Assembly: GCF_030412265.1 (NCBI RefSeq)
Contig: NZ_JAUHLN010000002.1
Span: 744,001-808,000, forward strand
Direction of reading: 5' to 3'
Length of the DNA stretch: 64,000 nt
Origin: Fictibacillus terranigra
GTDB taxonomy: Bacteria; Bacillota; Bacilli; Bacillales; Fictibacillaceae
In this document: piece after piece, positions 34,665 through 45,734 of the stretch
Layout: every line of letters starts with the position of its first letter
Numbering within the stretch: position 1 is the first letter of the stretch
Translations under genes and position numbers: made by a program
Notes under the pieces: generated by a model
Database searches by the model: none
What the model saw: only the letters and a program-made list of their open reading frames with translations
What the model was told of the DNA's origin: nothing

Positions 34665-35683
34665 TAACGGGCACCTCCTACTAATGCAGCTTCAGGCGGT
34701 TCTACTTTAGGCGCTCGCTCATCCAGCAGCCAGCAAGCCGCTTTATGCGTTGAGGTAACGTCTGAGGCATCAGGCATATGGTCCACACAAACCTGCATAG
34801 CATAAGGGCAGCGAGCTGCAAATGGGCAGCCCTTCGGCGGGTTAAGCAAGTTTGGAGGCGTACCAGGGATCGCCAGCAATTCTTTATCGTTCGTGTTTAA
34901 TTTCGGCATGGAAGAAAGCAATCCCCATGTATATGGATGTTTAGGATTGTAAAACACTTCATCCGTTGTTCCTGTTTCAACAATCGTACCACCATACATC
35001 ACCGCTACCCTTTGAGAAAGGTTGGCTACGACACCAAGGTCATGGGTGATAAGTATAATCGCGGTTCCAGTTTTTTGCTGAAGATCTCTCATCAAATCAA
35101 GAATCTGAGCTTGAATTGTAACGTCAAGTGCGGTAGTGGGCTCATCCGCGATCAATACTTTAGGGTTACACGCAAGTGCGATCGCGATAACAACACGCTG
35201 TCTCATCCCACCAGAGAATTGGTGAGGATATTCTCCGATTCGAATTTCTGGATTTGGAATACCTACTAGCTTTAATAGATTGATCGCTCTTTCTTTCGCT
35301 TCGTTCTTAGATAGGTTCTGATGTTTACGAAGACCTTCCATGATTTGCTTTCCAACAGTCATCGTAGGATTTAGGGAAGTCATGGGATCTTGGAAAATCA
35401 TAGAGATTTCAGAACCGCGGATTTTTTCCATCTCACGGTTAGAAAGCTTAGTAAGATCTCTTCCTTCAAAAAGGATTTCTCCTTCTTTAATTTCACTCGT
35501 TTTTTCAGGCAGCAATCGCATAATAGTTTTTGAAGTAACCGACTTGCCAGAGCCGGACTCTCCTACAATCGCAAGAGATTCGCCTTTTTCAAGGTGCAGG
35601 CTTACCCCGCGGACGGCTTTAACTTCTCCAGCAAACGTATGAAAGGAGACATTGACATTATTAAGTTCAAGTATATTTTTCAT
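34664..35683 (-). CDS. oppD: oligopeptide ABC transporter ATP-binding protein OppD
   Basis: A 339-residue ABC ATPase with GESGSGKS (Walker A), QFSGGMRQR (signature), [12 protein letters not shown] (Walker B) and the [16 protein letters not shown]-terminal extension. Powers peptide uptake with OppF. Eleven bases after oppC and overlapping oppF by one base. AGGGGGAG before the ATG. Confidence 0.96.
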   Translation of the reverse strand: MKNILELNNVNVSFHTFAGEVKAVRGVSLHLEKGESLAIVGESGSGKSVTSKTIMRLLPEKTSEIKEGEILFEGRDLTKLSNREMEKIRGSEISMIFQDPMTSLNPTMTVGKQIMEGLRKHQNLSKNEAKERAINLLKLVGIPNPEIRIGEYPHQFSGGMRQRVVIAIALACNPKVLIADEPTTALDVTIQAQILDLMRDLQQKTGTAIILITHDLGVVANLSQRVAVMYGGTIVETGTTDEVFYNPKHPYTWGLLSSMPKLNTNDKELLAIPGTPPNLLNPPKGCPFAARCPYAMQVCVDHMPDASDVTSTHKAACWLLDERAPKVEPPEAALVGGAR

Positions 35684-35694
35684 CTTTTCTCCCC

Positions 35695-36708
35695 CTATTT
35701 ACGCATCTTAGGATCTAGTGCATCACGCAGTCCGTCACCCAATAGGTTGAAGCTGATCATGATCAATGAAATGATTACAGCCGGATATAATACTAGGTGA
35801 GGATAGATTTGCAGTGATTTAAACCCTTCGTTTACCAATGATCCTAGAGAAGCTGTCGGCGGAGCAATCCCTAATCCGATAAAGCTCAGAAATGCTTCAA
35901 AGAAAATGGCATTCGGAATGGTAAACATGGATGTAATGATAATTGAACCCAAAATATTGGGGAACATGTGCTTTGTCAAAATTCTTGAGCTATTTGCACC
36001 TAATGTTTGCGATGCCATTACAAACTCCTGGTTTTTCAGCTTTAATATTTGACCGCGGACAATACGAGCCATCGTGGTCCAGCCTGTTATAACAAGTGAA
36101 ATAGTAATAGATAGAATACCTGGTTCCAATATTAAAATAAACAGGATAATAACAATCAAGTTCGGGATTCCGATTACAATTTCAATAATCCTTTGCATGA
36201 TATTATCTGTCCGTCCGCCCCTGTAACCAGAAATCGCTCCATATGCAACACCGATAACCATATCAATTGCTGCAGCTAAAAATGCGATATATAAAGAGAT
36301 TTGAGTTCCTTTCCAAACCCTTACAAATTGATCTCTTCCCAATGCATCAGTTCCAAACCAGTAATAGTTATCTTTCTGGTTCTTCATTTCATATTGATTT
36401 ACGCCTCGGATATCTACTCCGTCAATGCCTAAAAAACCGACTTTTTCTAGAACCGGAATACGCGGCGGCAAATTCGCACGGCTCACATCCTGATCATCAA
36501 AACCATACTGGCTCAAAACAGGACCAAGAAAAGCGAACAACAGGATCACGGCGATGATTATTAAACCAGCAACCGATCCTTTGTTCTCAAATAGACGTCT
36601 TCTGGCATCCTGCCAGAAAGAAGTGCTTTCCTCTGTAATTTTTTCAGAAGCTTCCATAGAGATGACCGCAGGCTGGAACAAGTCATTGTTTAGTTGTTTT
36701 TCTCGCAT
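35695..36708 (-). CDS. oppC: oligopeptide ABC transporter permease OppC
   Basis: A 337-residue permease with an N-terminal cytoplasmic stretch, a first helix (GLIIIAVILLFAFLGPVL), a large external loop and five further helices; the EAA-type loop reads VMASQTLGANSSRILTKHMFPNI. I prefer ATG 36708, eight bases after AAGGGG; ATG 36714 overlaps the oppB stop as TAATG but is only two bases from that site. Confidence 0.94.
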   Translation of the reverse strand: MREKQLNNDLFQPAVISMEASEKITEESTSFWQDARRRLFENKGSVAGLIIIAVILLFAFLGPVLSQYGFDDQDVSRANLPPRIPVLEKVGFLGIDGVDIRGVNQYEMKNQKDNYYWFGTDALGRDQFVRVWKGTQISLYIAFLAAAIDMVIGVAYGAISGYRGGRTDNIMQRIIEIVIGIPNLIVIILFILILEPGILSITISLVITGWTTMARIVRGQILKLKNQEFVMASQTLGANSSRILTKHMFPNILGSIIITSMFTIPNAIFFEAFLSFIGLGIAPPTASLGSLVNEGFKSLQIYPHLVLYPAVIISLIMISFNLLGDGLRDALDPKMRK

Positions 36709-36713
36709 GCTCA

Positions 36714-37643
36714 TTACCCCTTGCCTCCTGCAACCCTTATTCTCGGGTCAATAATTCCGTACAAAATGTCAACAATTAAAATAACAACGATAAAACATAC
36801 ACTGTAAAAAATGGTGGTAGCCATGATAACCGGATAGTCATTCAGTGTGATGGATCCCACAAACTGATACCCCAGTCCTGGGACTGCAAAGATTTTTTCA
36901 ATGATCAGTGTCCCGGTAATCAGGTTGATCGCCAGCGGCCCCAAAATGGTAACAACCGGGATCAGCGCATTTCTTACCGAATGTTTATAGATAACGACTA
37001 ATTTTGATAAACCCTTGGATTTAGCAGTTGTAATATAATCTTGTCCCAACACTTCTAGCATTTCCGTTCTCATGAACCTGGCAACAGTTGCTATAACAAA
37101 AACAGATAACGAAAGTGCTGGCAGAACATGATATTTCGGACCATCCCAAAGGGCTACCGGCAGCCAATCCAGCTTAACTCCCACGTAATATTGCAATAGA
37201 CCGGCAAATACAAAGGAAGGAATCGATATTCCGAGTACTGCAAATAAAGATGACACATAATCGGCTGCAGTATTATGTCTTAAGGCAGCGACGATACCTA
37301 AAATCAGACCAATAATGGTTCCAAATATTGTAGCTTCAATACCTAAAACAGCAGAAGGACCTATACGTTCAGCAATCATTGTGGACACCGGGCGATTATC
37401 ATATTGGAATGAAACACCCATGTCACCTTTAAGAAGATTCCCCATATAGTTAAAGTACTGCACAGGCACAGGATCATTAAGCCCGTACTTTTCATTCAAA
37501 ATAAATTTTTGTGCATCCGTCAGCTTTTCTTCGTTGTTAAACGGAGAACCCGGCAGCAGTTTCATTAAGAAAAATGTAAATGAAGTAATGATAAATAGTG
37601 TGATCAGCATGTATAGCATACGTTTGAGTACGAAACGAACCAC
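36714..37643 (-). CDS. oppB: oligopeptide ABC transporter permease OppB
   Basis: A 309-residue permease of six helices. RMLYMLITLFIITSFTFFLMKLLPG is the typical first helix of OppB/DppB proteins and the coupling loop is DYITTAKSKGLSKLVVIYKHSVRNAL. Separated from oppA by about 190 bases that contain a strong hairpin, which would reduce its transcript relative to oppA. Confidence 0.95.
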   Translation of the reverse strand: MVRFVLKRMLYMLITLFIITSFTFFLMKLLPGSPFNNEEKLTDAQKFILNEKYGLNDPVPVQYFNYMGNLLKGDMGVSFQYDNRPVSTMIAERIGPSAVLGIEATIFGTIIGLILGIVAALRHNTAADYVSSLFAVLGISIPSFVFAGLLQYYVGVKLDWLPVALWDGPKYHVLPALSLSVFVIATVARFMRTEMLEVLGQDYITTAKSKGLSKLVVIYKHSVRNALIPVVTILGPLAINLITGTLIIEKIFAVPGLGYQFVGSITLNDYPVIMATTIFYSVCFIVVILIVDILYGIIDPRIRVAGGKG

Positions 37644-37767
37644 TATTGCACCTCCTAAAAATAAACCCCAACAAAATGCCTATATCTCTATAATATTCAA
37701 GTTGACAATATCCTACAATAGTTTTATTTGAATTTTCGACAAATTTCAACTTGTGGGACTTTTGCAG

Positions 37768-37808
37768 TTAAAAGGAGAGTATATGGCTTACTGACATATA
37801 CTCTCCGC
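37768..37808 (-). terminator. oppA-oppB intercistronic hairpin / partial terminator
   Basis: A perfect 12-bp stem, GGAGAGTATATG (37774-37785) with CATATACTCTCC (37795-37806), loop of nine. On the minus strand only a short TTTT follows, so it probably attenuates or shields the oppA 3' end instead of ending all transcription. Confidence 0.75.
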
Positions 37809-37830
37809 GTATAGCTATTTAACCAAATTT

Positions 37831-39516
37831 TTACTGAACATCCCAGTTTTTGTAGCTGTAATCTCCACCAAATGAGTGGTTGTGGATGTTTTTGATGTTA
37901 GATTTTGTGATGAACGCCAATCCGCGTTGGTACATTGGGCTGATCGCTGCATCTTCTTCGATCAAGATTTTTTCAGCCTCTTGCATCATATCCCATCGCT
38001 TTTGAAGATCAGTTTCAGCTGATGCTTTTTTGATTAGCTCATCATACTTCTTGTTAGAGTAGTTCATTTCGTTGTGAGATCCGCCAGTAATGAACATGTC
38101 TACGAAAGTCATTGGATCTGGATAGTCAGGACCCCAGCCAGCATAAGAAATGTCATAATCTAATTTTTCTTCAAGTTTAAGTTTTTGCTTAAACGGCTGT
38201 GGCTTAATTTTCAGAGATAGACCAGGAAGGTTCTTCTCAAGTTGGTTTTTGATGAATTGAGCATCCTTTTGTGCAGTATCGCTGTCATAGTTAAGCAGTG
38301 TAAGATCAACTTTTTTCGTTCCAAGCTCTTTTAAGCCTTTTTCCCAGTATTCTTTTGCTTTTGCAGCATCGCCTTTGTTAAGATCTCCGTTTTTCTCACG
38401 GAAGTCAGCTCCGTCTGGACCGTTAACAAATTTAGAAGGTACTAAGAAGAATGCTGGTACTGAACCGTTGTTCAAAAGAACATCAGTAAGCTGTTTTTTA
38501 TCCCAGCCCATGTCTATAGCATGACGGATGTTTTCATTAGCCAAAGCTTTGTTCTTTTGGTTCATGCGAAGGAAGAAAACTGTTGATTCAGGAACTGTGC
38601 TGAAGATGTCTTTCTTGTCTTTGTATTGGTCAACGTACTCTGCAGAAATGGAAGTGCGGTCTGCCTTTCCAGTTTCAAACAGGTTGATGCGTGTAGCTTC
38701 TTCTTTAACTACGTTAGTGTTGATTGTGTCAACTTTTACGTTCTTCTTGTCCCAATACTTTTCATTCTTTTTCATTACCCAGCCTTTTTCATGCTCCCAT
38801 TTAGTAAGGGTGTAAGGCCCGTTGTAAAGTGCTTTGTCTGCTTCAAGAGCAAACTCTTTACCTTGCTCTTTAACGAATTTTTCGTTTTGCGGATAGAAAG
38901 TAGGGAATGAAAGAACCGCTTTCAAGTATGGTTTTGCACTGGTATCACCAGAGAATTTAACTTCTAGAGTATGATCGTCGATCGCTTTAACACCTAGCTG
39001 ATCTGTTTTGTTGTACATTTTGTCTTCAGGGTTAAGGATTTTATCAGCATTCAAGATGCCTGCTACTTGGTAGATGAAAGAGTATTGAGTAGCTGTTTCT
39101 TTCGCTACTGCTTTTCTCCAAGCAAATACATAGTCATTTGCCGTTACCTTTTCACCATTGCTCCAGACTGCGTCATCACGCAGTTTGAATACCCATGTTT
39201 TCCCGCCGTCTTTTTCTTCAGGCTCACCAGTAATTCCTGCTGGTACAGGCTGATCTTTATCATCTAATGTGTAAAGACCTTCGTAAACGTTGTTTGCAAC
39301 GTTTAAAGATACAGAGTCGTCCGCCATGATATTATCAAGGTACGGGATCTCAGAAGTTTCCAAAAGGTTAAGAACCTTTTCTTTTGAACCTTCACCATCA
39401 GTTGTGCCGCTGGCTTTCTCTTTTCCATCTGAATCGTTCTTTCCGCTGCACGCAGAAAGGAAGACGCTCAATACGAGCACGATCGCCAGAAGTAACGACC
39501 ACTTTGTCTTCTTCAT
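37831..39516 (-). CDS. oppA: oligopeptide-binding lipoprotein OppA
   Basis: A 561-residue substrate-binding protein. MKKTKWSLLLAIVLVLSVFLSAC is a type II signal peptide with lipobox LSAC, so the mature protein is anchored by lipid at Cys23. NNVYEGLYTLDDKDQPVPAGI and YVFAWRKAVAKETATQY are SBP_bac_5 landmarks. It captures peptides outside the membrane for nutrition and, in Bacillus, sporulation and competence signalling (Phr peptides). First gene of the operon with AGGGGAGGTC before the ATG. Confidence 0.95.
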   Translation of the reverse strand: MKKTKWSLLLAIVLVLSVFLSACSGKNDSDGKEKASGTTDGEGSKEKVLNLLETSEIPYLDNIMADDSVSLNVANNVYEGLYTLDDKDQPVPAGITGEPEEKDGGKTWVFKLRDDAVWSNGEKVTANDYVFAWRKAVAKETATQYSFIYQVAGILNADKILNPEDKMYNKTDQLGVKAIDDHTLEVKFSGDTSAKPYLKAVLSFPTFYPQNEKFVKEQGKEFALEADKALYNGPYTLTKWEHEKGWVMKKNEKYWDKKNVKVDTINTNVVKEEATRINLFETGKADRTSISAEYVDQYKDKKDIFSTVPESTVFFLRMNQKNKALANENIRHAIDMGWDKKQLTDVLLNNGSVPAFFLVPSKFVNGPDGADFREKNGDLNKGDAAKAKEYWEKGLKELGTKKVDLTLLNYDSDTAQKDAQFIKNQLEKNLPGLSLKIKPQPFKQKLKLEEKLDYDISYAGWGPDYPDPMTFVDMFITGGSHNEMNYSNKKYDELIKKASAETDLQKRWDMMQEAEKILIEEDAAISPMYQRGLAFITKSNIKNIHNHSFGGDYSYKNWDVQ

Positions 39517-39932
39517 AGATTGACCTCCCCTTTTTCTGTTTACCTAATTAGTGGACCAAAGCTTCGTGAATTATCAGACATTTTGCCCACAACCGTATTA
39601 TACAAGTTTTCTAACTATTATGCATATACTTTTTTTTACGACTTTTACAAAAAGCCCATAATAATTACGTTTTATTAACAAAAAATAGGTATAAAGTCCC
39701 TACTTCGTCCGTCGTTTTCTTTCTGTTTTTAAGACATTAATTTCCAAAAAAAATAGAAGTTTATCCTCCTTTATTACCCCACACCGGTTGCTGTTTTCCG
39801 GAAAAATTGCAACTAAAAGCAAACCAAATGCCTAAAAGGCACATTTGTCACTGGGTATAAAGTATTACTTCTCTTCCAGGTTTTCATGGTAATATGTATA
39901 AAACAACTTGTATTAAAGATAGGAGAAATTTG
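39517..39932. other. non-coding region between divergent oppA and the DUF3899 gene
   Basis: About 415 bases, AT-rich, with no acceptable gene. On the minus strand TATAAT at 39597-39602 is a good -10 for oppA, though I see no convincing -35. The remainder probably holds upstream control sites of opp, which is regulated in other Bacillus; none can be named from sequence. Confidence 0.5.
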
Positions 39933-40301
39933 ATGTCACGTTTGCCTTCGACCTGGTTATTGACCGCGGGATCTATATTGCTCGCCCTTGCCATAGAGTT
40001 TGTATCTGAGAAGAAAGTTCATTTCATTCATTTAATCAATAATCTATTCATGGTTTCACTGGCACTAATTATCATCGGGCTTGCATTGTTTGTTGTTAAA
40101 GGAGGATTTTTCGATCTCTTTTCCAGGGCCTTTAGAAAAGTACTAAAAAGTTTTTCTAAATCAGCAGAATATGCTGACAGCCAAGAAGCGCACTCCAACT
40201 TCGAACTTTCGGAGCGAATATCCGGCGATCTTGTGTTTCCGCTTCTCGCATCCGGTTTTTTCATATTCCTGCTGAGTAGTCTTGTTGCAATTCTTGCGTA
40301 A
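39933..40301 (+). CDS. DUF3899-like membrane protein
   Basis: A 122-residue protein with three hydrophobic helices (about 7-23, 35-56, 98-120) and a charged loop between the second and third. Layout and the GLALFVVKGGFFDLFSRAFRK segment agree with DUF3899, small Bacillales membrane proteins of unknown role. ATG 39933 follows TAGGAGA. Lies before the trpS T-box leader. Confidence 0.65.
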   Translation: MSRLPSTWLLTAGSILLALAIEFVSEKKVHFIHLINNLFMVSLALIIIGLALFVVKGGFFDLFSRAFRKVLKSFSKSAEYADSQEAHSNFELSERISGDLVFPLLASGFFIFLLSSLVAILA

Positions 40302-40329
40302 CTTTTATATACTGTTTTTAATTAAATGA

Positions 40330-41615
<1,286 letters not shown>

Positions 41616-41629
41616 TTTGGGATTTCATT

Positions 41630-41662
41630 GTAAAACCTCCACCTGCGAGTGGAGGTTTTTTG
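41630..41662 (+). terminator. intrinsic terminator after trpS
   Basis: AAAACCTCCAC (41632-41642) with GTGGAGGTTTT (41649-41659), T6 tail. Confidence 0.92.
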
Positions 41663-41697
41663 TATTGGGTGAACTTTGGAGGGGAAAATCGGACTTA

Positions 41698-41780
41698 ATT
41701 GAGCCTTACACTTAAAAATTGAGCGAAATCCCATGTGAATTAAGCGTAACCCCAGATTATTGATCCTAACTGAAAATTCT
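41698..41780. repeat. four-unit imperfect ~20-bp periodic repeat
   Basis: ATTGAGC-type cores start at 41698, 41718, 41739 and 41759 (ATTGAGC, ATTGAGC, ATTAAGC, ATTGATC), each followed by a TAAC/AAAT-like segment. Spacing is 20, 21 and 20 bases. It lies in the non-coding gap between the trpS and yjbA terminators. Confidence 0.55.
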
Positions 41781-41822
41781 CACAGCTCCCCTATGCCTGG
41801 ATTCCCCTCCTACCATGCAAAC

Positions 41823-41858
41823 TAAAGGAGACTCTCTTGATGACGAGAGTCTCCTTTT
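41823..41858. terminator. terminator after yjbA
   Basis: GGAGACTCTC (41827-41836) pairs perfectly with GAGAGTCTCC (41845-41854). T-rich flanks on both sides. Confidence 0.85.
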
Positions 41859-41869
41859 GCTGCTCATTT

Positions 41870-42616
41870 TTAGTTTACATGTGTTCCGTTCTCAAGCTCC
41901 CATATTTTCTCGAAATAAGGCTGCCCTTTTACTAACCGTTCACAAATCGCGTAATGCTGATCGCTCCAGCCGTCTTTAATTTCAGAATAGAGAGCTTCCC
42001 ACGCCTCTTCAAATTCCATCCTCTGGATTGCCATGTAGTTCTCCGGCATCCACTCCGTATACCAATACCTGACTTCCGCTACATTTTTCGTTGTATGCAG
42101 CTGGTCCAGTACCATAAACAAGAGCTGCTTTAACTGCCTTTCTTTTCGTGTGAGCCCTCGCATGATGATGGGTTCGGGTGAGAGGATATGATGCTCTTTT
42201 TCTCTGATTTCCGGTTTGAATGTATAAGTGGCGGTCTCCATTTGTTCGGCCATTTCATAAACGAGCTGCTCCTGTCTAGGAATCAAACGGCTTTTACGGA
42301 TCGGAATGCGGTAGCCCATCGTGTCGATCACCATGGTTTTCTTCTCATCCGTAATAATAAAACAATGATCAAGCTGCACTCTCTGGTTGTTTTTTCTTAC
42401 GTATGCTTTTTGGTGGACTTCATCTAAAAGAGAATCCGGAAGATCGCTAAGTTCATTTTCAATATAATGAAAGAGTGACGAGTCGATTTTTACGATAGGA
42501 ACTTGATCCAGAAGTTCAATGAAATCATCCTTCCTCCACTCATGGAACTCACAAACGTTATAGCCGTTTTCTTCACCTTCAAACCAATTCACCCAAACAT
42601 CTCGTAAATATAACAT
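41870..42616 (-). CDS. yjbA: UPF0736/DUF3603-family protein YjbA
   Basis: A 248-residue acidic soluble protein beginning [27 protein letters not shown], which I recognise as YjbA, conserved next to trpS and opp in Bacillus. No catalytic motif is known. GAGGGG before ATG 42616 decides the start; the frame is open 15 codons further. Monocistronic. Function unknown. Confidence 0.85.
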   Translation of the reverse strand: MLYLRDVWVNWFEGEENGYNVCEFHEWRKDDFIELLDQVPIVKIDSSLFHYIENELSDLPDSLLDEVHQKAYVRKNNQRVQLDHCFIITDEKKTMVIDTMGYRIPIRKSRLIPRQEQLVYEMAEQMETATYTFKPEIREKEHHILSPEPIIMRGLTRKERQLKQLLFMVLDQLHTTKNVAEVRYWYTEWMPENYMAIQRMEFEEAWEALYSEIKDGWSDQHYAICERLVKGQPYFEKIWELENGTHVN

Positions 42617-42712
42617 CTGCAACCCCTCGCTTAACCGTTTTGTTAAAAACAGTATAGTCATAGGTTGTCCAATTTATTCTTTGGGCTGGGAATAATTATC
42701 CCTTCATCAAGG

Positions 42713-42752
42713 ACAAAAACCCTGGTTAATAAATCAACCAGGGGTTTTTTAC
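42713..42752. terminator. bidirectional terminator downstream of fabF
   Basis: AAAAACCCTGGTT (42715-42727) with AACCAGGGGTTTTTT (42736-42750). Confidence 0.9.
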
Positions 42753-42781
42753 TATACACAGAACTGGTGGCTTTAAACCAG

Positions 42782-42841
42782 CCATCATTTTGTACTTTCA
42801 ACAAAAATGATGGTTGATAAAAACAACCATCATTTTGTACT
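42782..42841. repeat. three-arm repeat (direct plus inverted) behind fabF
   Basis: CCATCATTTTGTACT occurs at 42782-42796 and 42827-42841; between them ACAAAAATGATGGTT (42801-42815) is complementary to both. The middle arm can pair with either outer arm, giving two mutually exclusive hairpins directly after the fabF stop. Confidence 0.7.
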
Positions 42842-42842
42842 A

Positions 42843-44081
42843 TTACTCACTATATTTTTTAAAGATCAGGGTTGCGTTGTGCCCGCCGAATCCTAAAGAG
42901 TTGCTGAGAACGGCGTTAACTTCTGCTTTTCTCGCTTCGTTAGGAACGTAGTCGAGGTCACACTCTGGATCTGGAGTTTCATAGTTAATCGTAGGTGGAA
43001 TAATTCCTTCATTAATGGCTTTTACTGAGAAGATGGCTTCAATGCCACCAGCAGCTCCCAAAAGATGTCCCGTCATTGATTTTGTAGAGCTGACTGCCAC
43101 TTTGTAGGCATGCTCGCCAAATACTTCTTTAATCGCCATCGTTTCAAACTTATCGTTATAGTCTGTGCTTGTTCCATGTGCATTGATGTAGTCGATGTCT
43201 TCTTTTGAGAGGCCGCTGTCCTCTACCGCCTGTGCCATCGCTCTCACACCGCCTTCTCCGCCTGGAGCTGGTGCGGTGATATGATGAGCATCCCCAGTGC
43301 CCGCGTAGCCTACGATTTCTGCATAAATTTTTGCTCCGCGTTTTTGTGCGAACTCCAGATCTTCAAGAATAAGTATACCCGCACCCTCTCCGATGACAAA
43401 ACCGCTGCGGTTCGCATCAAAAGGGCGGCTTGCCGTTGCAGGATCGTCATTGTAGGAAAGTGCCCCGGCCTGGCAGAAACCTGCAAGTGCCATATCTGTG
43501 ATCGGTGCTTCTGTACCCCCGCAGATCATGGCATCTGCATCTCCGCGCTGGATGACTTTAAATGCGTCGCCAATGGAGTTTGCACCTGATGCACAAGCGG
43601 TAACCGTACAAGAGTTCATTCCTTTTGCCCCAAGGATGATGGAAACCTGGCCGGCAGCCATGTCGGGAATCATCATCGGCACAAAGAACGGACTGACCCT
43701 TCTGTAGCCTTTTTTCTCAAATACACGGAACTGTTCTTCATGCGTATCCATTCCGCCAATCCCTGAACCAATCCACACTCCAACCCGAGGAGCGATCTCA
43801 TCGGTAATGTCAAGATGTGCATCAGCTACTGCCATTTTGGAAGCGGCTACCGCGAACTGGGTGAAACGGTCCATCTTCCTTGCATCTTTGCGGTCCATAA
43901 ATTCCTGAGGATCGAATTCAGTCGCTTCTGCTGCTACTTTTACCGGAAACTTCTCAGCGTCCCTTCGAGTTAATGGGCCTACTCCGGATTCACCTGCAAT
44001 AATACGGTTCCAAGTTTCTTCAACACTATTTCCAAGGGGAGAAATGGCTCCCATTCCTGTAATTACTACGCGTCTTTTCAT
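42843..44081 (-). CDS. fabF: beta-ketoacyl-ACP synthase II FabF
   Basis: A 412-residue condensing enzyme with the Cys-His-His triad Cys163 (TACASG), His302 ([10 protein letters not shown]) and His339 ([12 protein letters not shown]). Extends acyl-ACP with malonyl-ACP. ATG 44081 gives the usual length; a TTG two codons earlier is better spaced from AAAGGAG, so the start is slightly uncertain. Second gene of the fabH-fabF operon, 35 bases after fabH, under FapR control. Confidence 0.96.
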   Translation of the reverse strand: MKRRVVITGMGAISPLGNSVEETWNRIIAGESGVGPLTRRDAEKFPVKVAAEATEFDPQEFMDRKDARKMDRFTQFAVAASKMAVADAHLDITDEIAPRVGVWIGSGIGGMDTHEEQFRVFEKKGYRRVSPFFVPMMIPDMAAGQVSIILGAKGMNSCTVTACASGANSIGDAFKVIQRGDADAMICGGTEAPITDMALAGFCQAGALSYNDDPATASRPFDANRSGFVIGEGAGILILEDLEFAQKRGAKIYAEIVGYAGTGDAHHITAPAPGGEGGVRAMAQAVEDSGLSKEDIDYINAHGTSTDYNDKFETMAIKEVFGEHAYKVAVSSTKSMTGHLLGAAGGIEAIFSVKAINEGIIPPTINYETPDPECDLDYVPNEARKAEVNAVLSNSLGFGGHNATLIFKKYSE

Positions 44082-44116
44082 TATCAATCAACTCTCCTTT
44101 GAAGAATAGTTAGCTA

Positions 44117-45049
44117 TTACCTGCCCCAGCGAAGCGCGACAGCACCCCATGTAAGGCCGCCTCCAAATCCAACGAGGACTAACAGATCATCATCTTTTAT
44201 CTTACCATCTTTCAACGCATCAGAAATAGCCATTGGGATGGAAGCAGATGAAGTATTTCCATATTTGTTGACGGTAACCGCCATCTTCTCTTTTGGAAGC
44301 TCCAGACGCTGCCTTGACGCTTCCATGATCCGTATGTTGGCTTGATGCGGAATAAGGTAATCCACATCATCTTTGGTTAAGCCAGCCTTTTCAACCACGT
44401 TCATTGATGACTCACCCATTTGGCGGACAGCAAATTTAAAGACTTCCCGGCCATTCATAAAGAGATATTCATCCTGATAAAGGTGTTTTGCTCCTCTTCC
44501 GTCAGAACCGAGTTCAAAGGAAAGGATTCCTCTGCCTTCTGATACTTTGGACATGACAGCAGCTCCTGCTCCGTCACCGAAAAGCACGGCAGTGTTCCTG
44601 TCGCTCCAGTCTGTGATTTTGGACAGTTTTTCAGCACCTACGACAAGCACATTTTTATACGTGCCCGATTCGATGAATTGTTTGGCGATGACCATTCCAT
44701 ACATGAATCCGGAGCATGCTGCACTAATATCCATCGCAACAGCGTTTACAGCACCAAGGCGTTCCTGGATCAGACAGGCAACAGAAGGAAACGGATTATC
44801 CGGTGTAACCGTCGCAACGACAATCAAATCGATGTCTTCCGCATTCAATTCGGCATCCTTCAATGCCTCTCTTGCCGCATGTTCAGACATGTGAGATGTA
44901 TTAACATCGTCAGCTGCTATCCTGCGCTCTTCTATTCCTGTTCGTGTGCGAATCCATTCATCACTGGTATCTACCATTTTTTCCAAATCAAAATTTGTTA
45001 ACACTTTTTCAGGGACATAAGCACCTAAGCCTATTATTCCAGCATTCAT
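44117..45049 (-). CDS. fabH: beta-ketoacyl-ACP synthase III FabH
   Basis: A 310-residue initiator of fatty-acid synthesis with the Cys112 (SAACSG), His235 (PHQANIR) and Asn265 (NKYGNTSS) triad. In Bacillus it prefers branched acyl-CoA primers. ATG 45049 with AAAGGGG is chosen over the frame reaching 45094, because the latter runs into the FapR/promoter region. Confidence 0.96.
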   Translation of the reverse strand: MNAGIIGLGAYVPEKVLTNFDLEKMVDTSDEWIRTRTGIEERRIAADDVNTSHMSEHAAREALKDAELNAEDIDLIVVATVTPDNPFPSVACLIQERLGAVNAVAMDISAACSGFMYGMVIAKQFIESGTYKNVLVVGAEKLSKITDWSDRNTAVLFGDGAGAAVMSKVSEGRGILSFELGSDGRGAKHLYQDEYLFMNGREVFKFAVRQMGESSMNVVEKAGLTKDDVDYLIPHQANIRIMEASRQRLELPKEKMAVTVNKYGNTSSASIPMAISDALKDGKIKDDDLLVLVGFGGGLTWGAVALRWGR

Positions 45050-45097
45050 GTCATTACCCCTTTGGTTTATTTTTATATGATTTCTTAGTATCAATTT

Positions 45098-45141
45098 TTA
45101 AGACCTGGTACCAATGTAAGGTATTTTTTGTTTTTTGTCCA
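45098..45141 (-). promoter_or_regulatory. fabHF promoter with FapR operator
   Basis: On the minus strand TGGACA (45136-45141), a 17-base spacer and TACATT (45113-45118) form a sigma-A-type promoter. Just downstream, TTGGTACCAGGTCTTAA (45098-45114 read on the minus strand) matches the FapR operator core and overlaps the expected start of transcription. The pairing with the fabI site supports one FapR regulon. Confidence 0.8.
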
Positions 45142-45233
45142 GTCCCCGAGATTCCCGGGACAAGATACCAACCGAATGTTGAGGCATATCCTAGAGAGAG
45201 ATGTAATCAGTCTGAAAAACAGGAGTGGTACAT

Positions 45234-45527
45234 GTGAATGATCCTCGCTATGGGCATCCTTCACCTAGGCGGTCCAGGCCGCCGATGATGCATGCTAGAA
45301 GCCCTTTTCCTCCTCCGCGGCAAACAAGGGAACAGCCTCCTAGTGAACCGCCGCCATTTATACCGATGGCTTACCGCCAGCCCTTTCAGCGCCCCAATCC
45401 TTTGTTAAGTGCATTCCGGACGAACGACGGGGCCTTTGATTATAACAAGCTGATGGCTGTTATCGACCAGACCGTTAAAGTGGCACAGCAAGTATCTCCG
45501 CTTTTGAACGCCTTTAAGAAAAAGTAA
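45234..45527 (+). CDS. YppG-like protein
   Basis: A 97-residue protein. Residues 1-60 are Pro/Arg-rich and disordered (PRRSRPP, PFPPPRQ); the C-terminal 40 residues (LLSAFRTNDGAFDYNKLMAVIDQTVKVAQQVSPLL) match the YppG family of sporeforming Bacillales, possibly a spore-surface or coat-associated protein. GTG 45234 is used because the earlier GTG overlaps the AGGAGTGG ribosome site. Divergent from fabH, convergent with comZ. Confidence 0.78.
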   Translation: MNDPRYGHPSPRRSRPPMMHARSPFPPPRQTREQPPSEPPPFIPMAYRQPFQRPNPLLSAFRTNDGAFDYNKLMAVIDQTVKVAQQVSPLLNAFKKK

Positions 45528-45554
45528 AGGAGCCAACCAGTTGGCTCCTTTTCT
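45526..45554. terminator. bidirectional terminator, YppG-like gene / comZ
   Basis: AAAGGAGCCAA and TTGGCTCCTTTT form an 11-bp stem with a CCAG loop. Confidence 0.9.
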
Positions 45555-45557
45555 GTA

Positions 45558-45734
45558 TTATTGATCTTGTTTACCCAATTCATAAGCGTCATTCATCACT
45601 TTGAGGAGAAGATTCAGCATCGGCTGGATGTCTTCCATGGAAAGCTCCATCCCTTTTTTCTCCAAAAGCTCTTTTCCTTCCGGCAGGTGCTTCATCGCAA
45701 TCTGCATAAATTTCATGTTGAGTTCCTGATTCAT
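45558..45734 (-). CDS. comZ: ComG operon repressor ComZ
   Basis: A 58-residue helical protein (FMQIAMKHLPEGKELLEKKG then MELSMEDIQPMLNLLLKVM and AYELGK) that lines up with B. subtilis ComZ, a negative regulator of the comG competence operon. Its ATG overlaps the med stop (ATGA), exactly the med-comZ arrangement of B. subtilis. Confidence 0.9.
   Translation of the reverse strand: MNQELNMKFMQIAMKHLPEGKELLEKKGMELSMEDIQPMLNLLLKVMNDAYELGKQDQ

Noticed and set aside
43281-45001. Long open frames antisense to fabF and fabH
   Set aside because: They are shadows of the conserved genes, without ribosome sites or recognisable domains.
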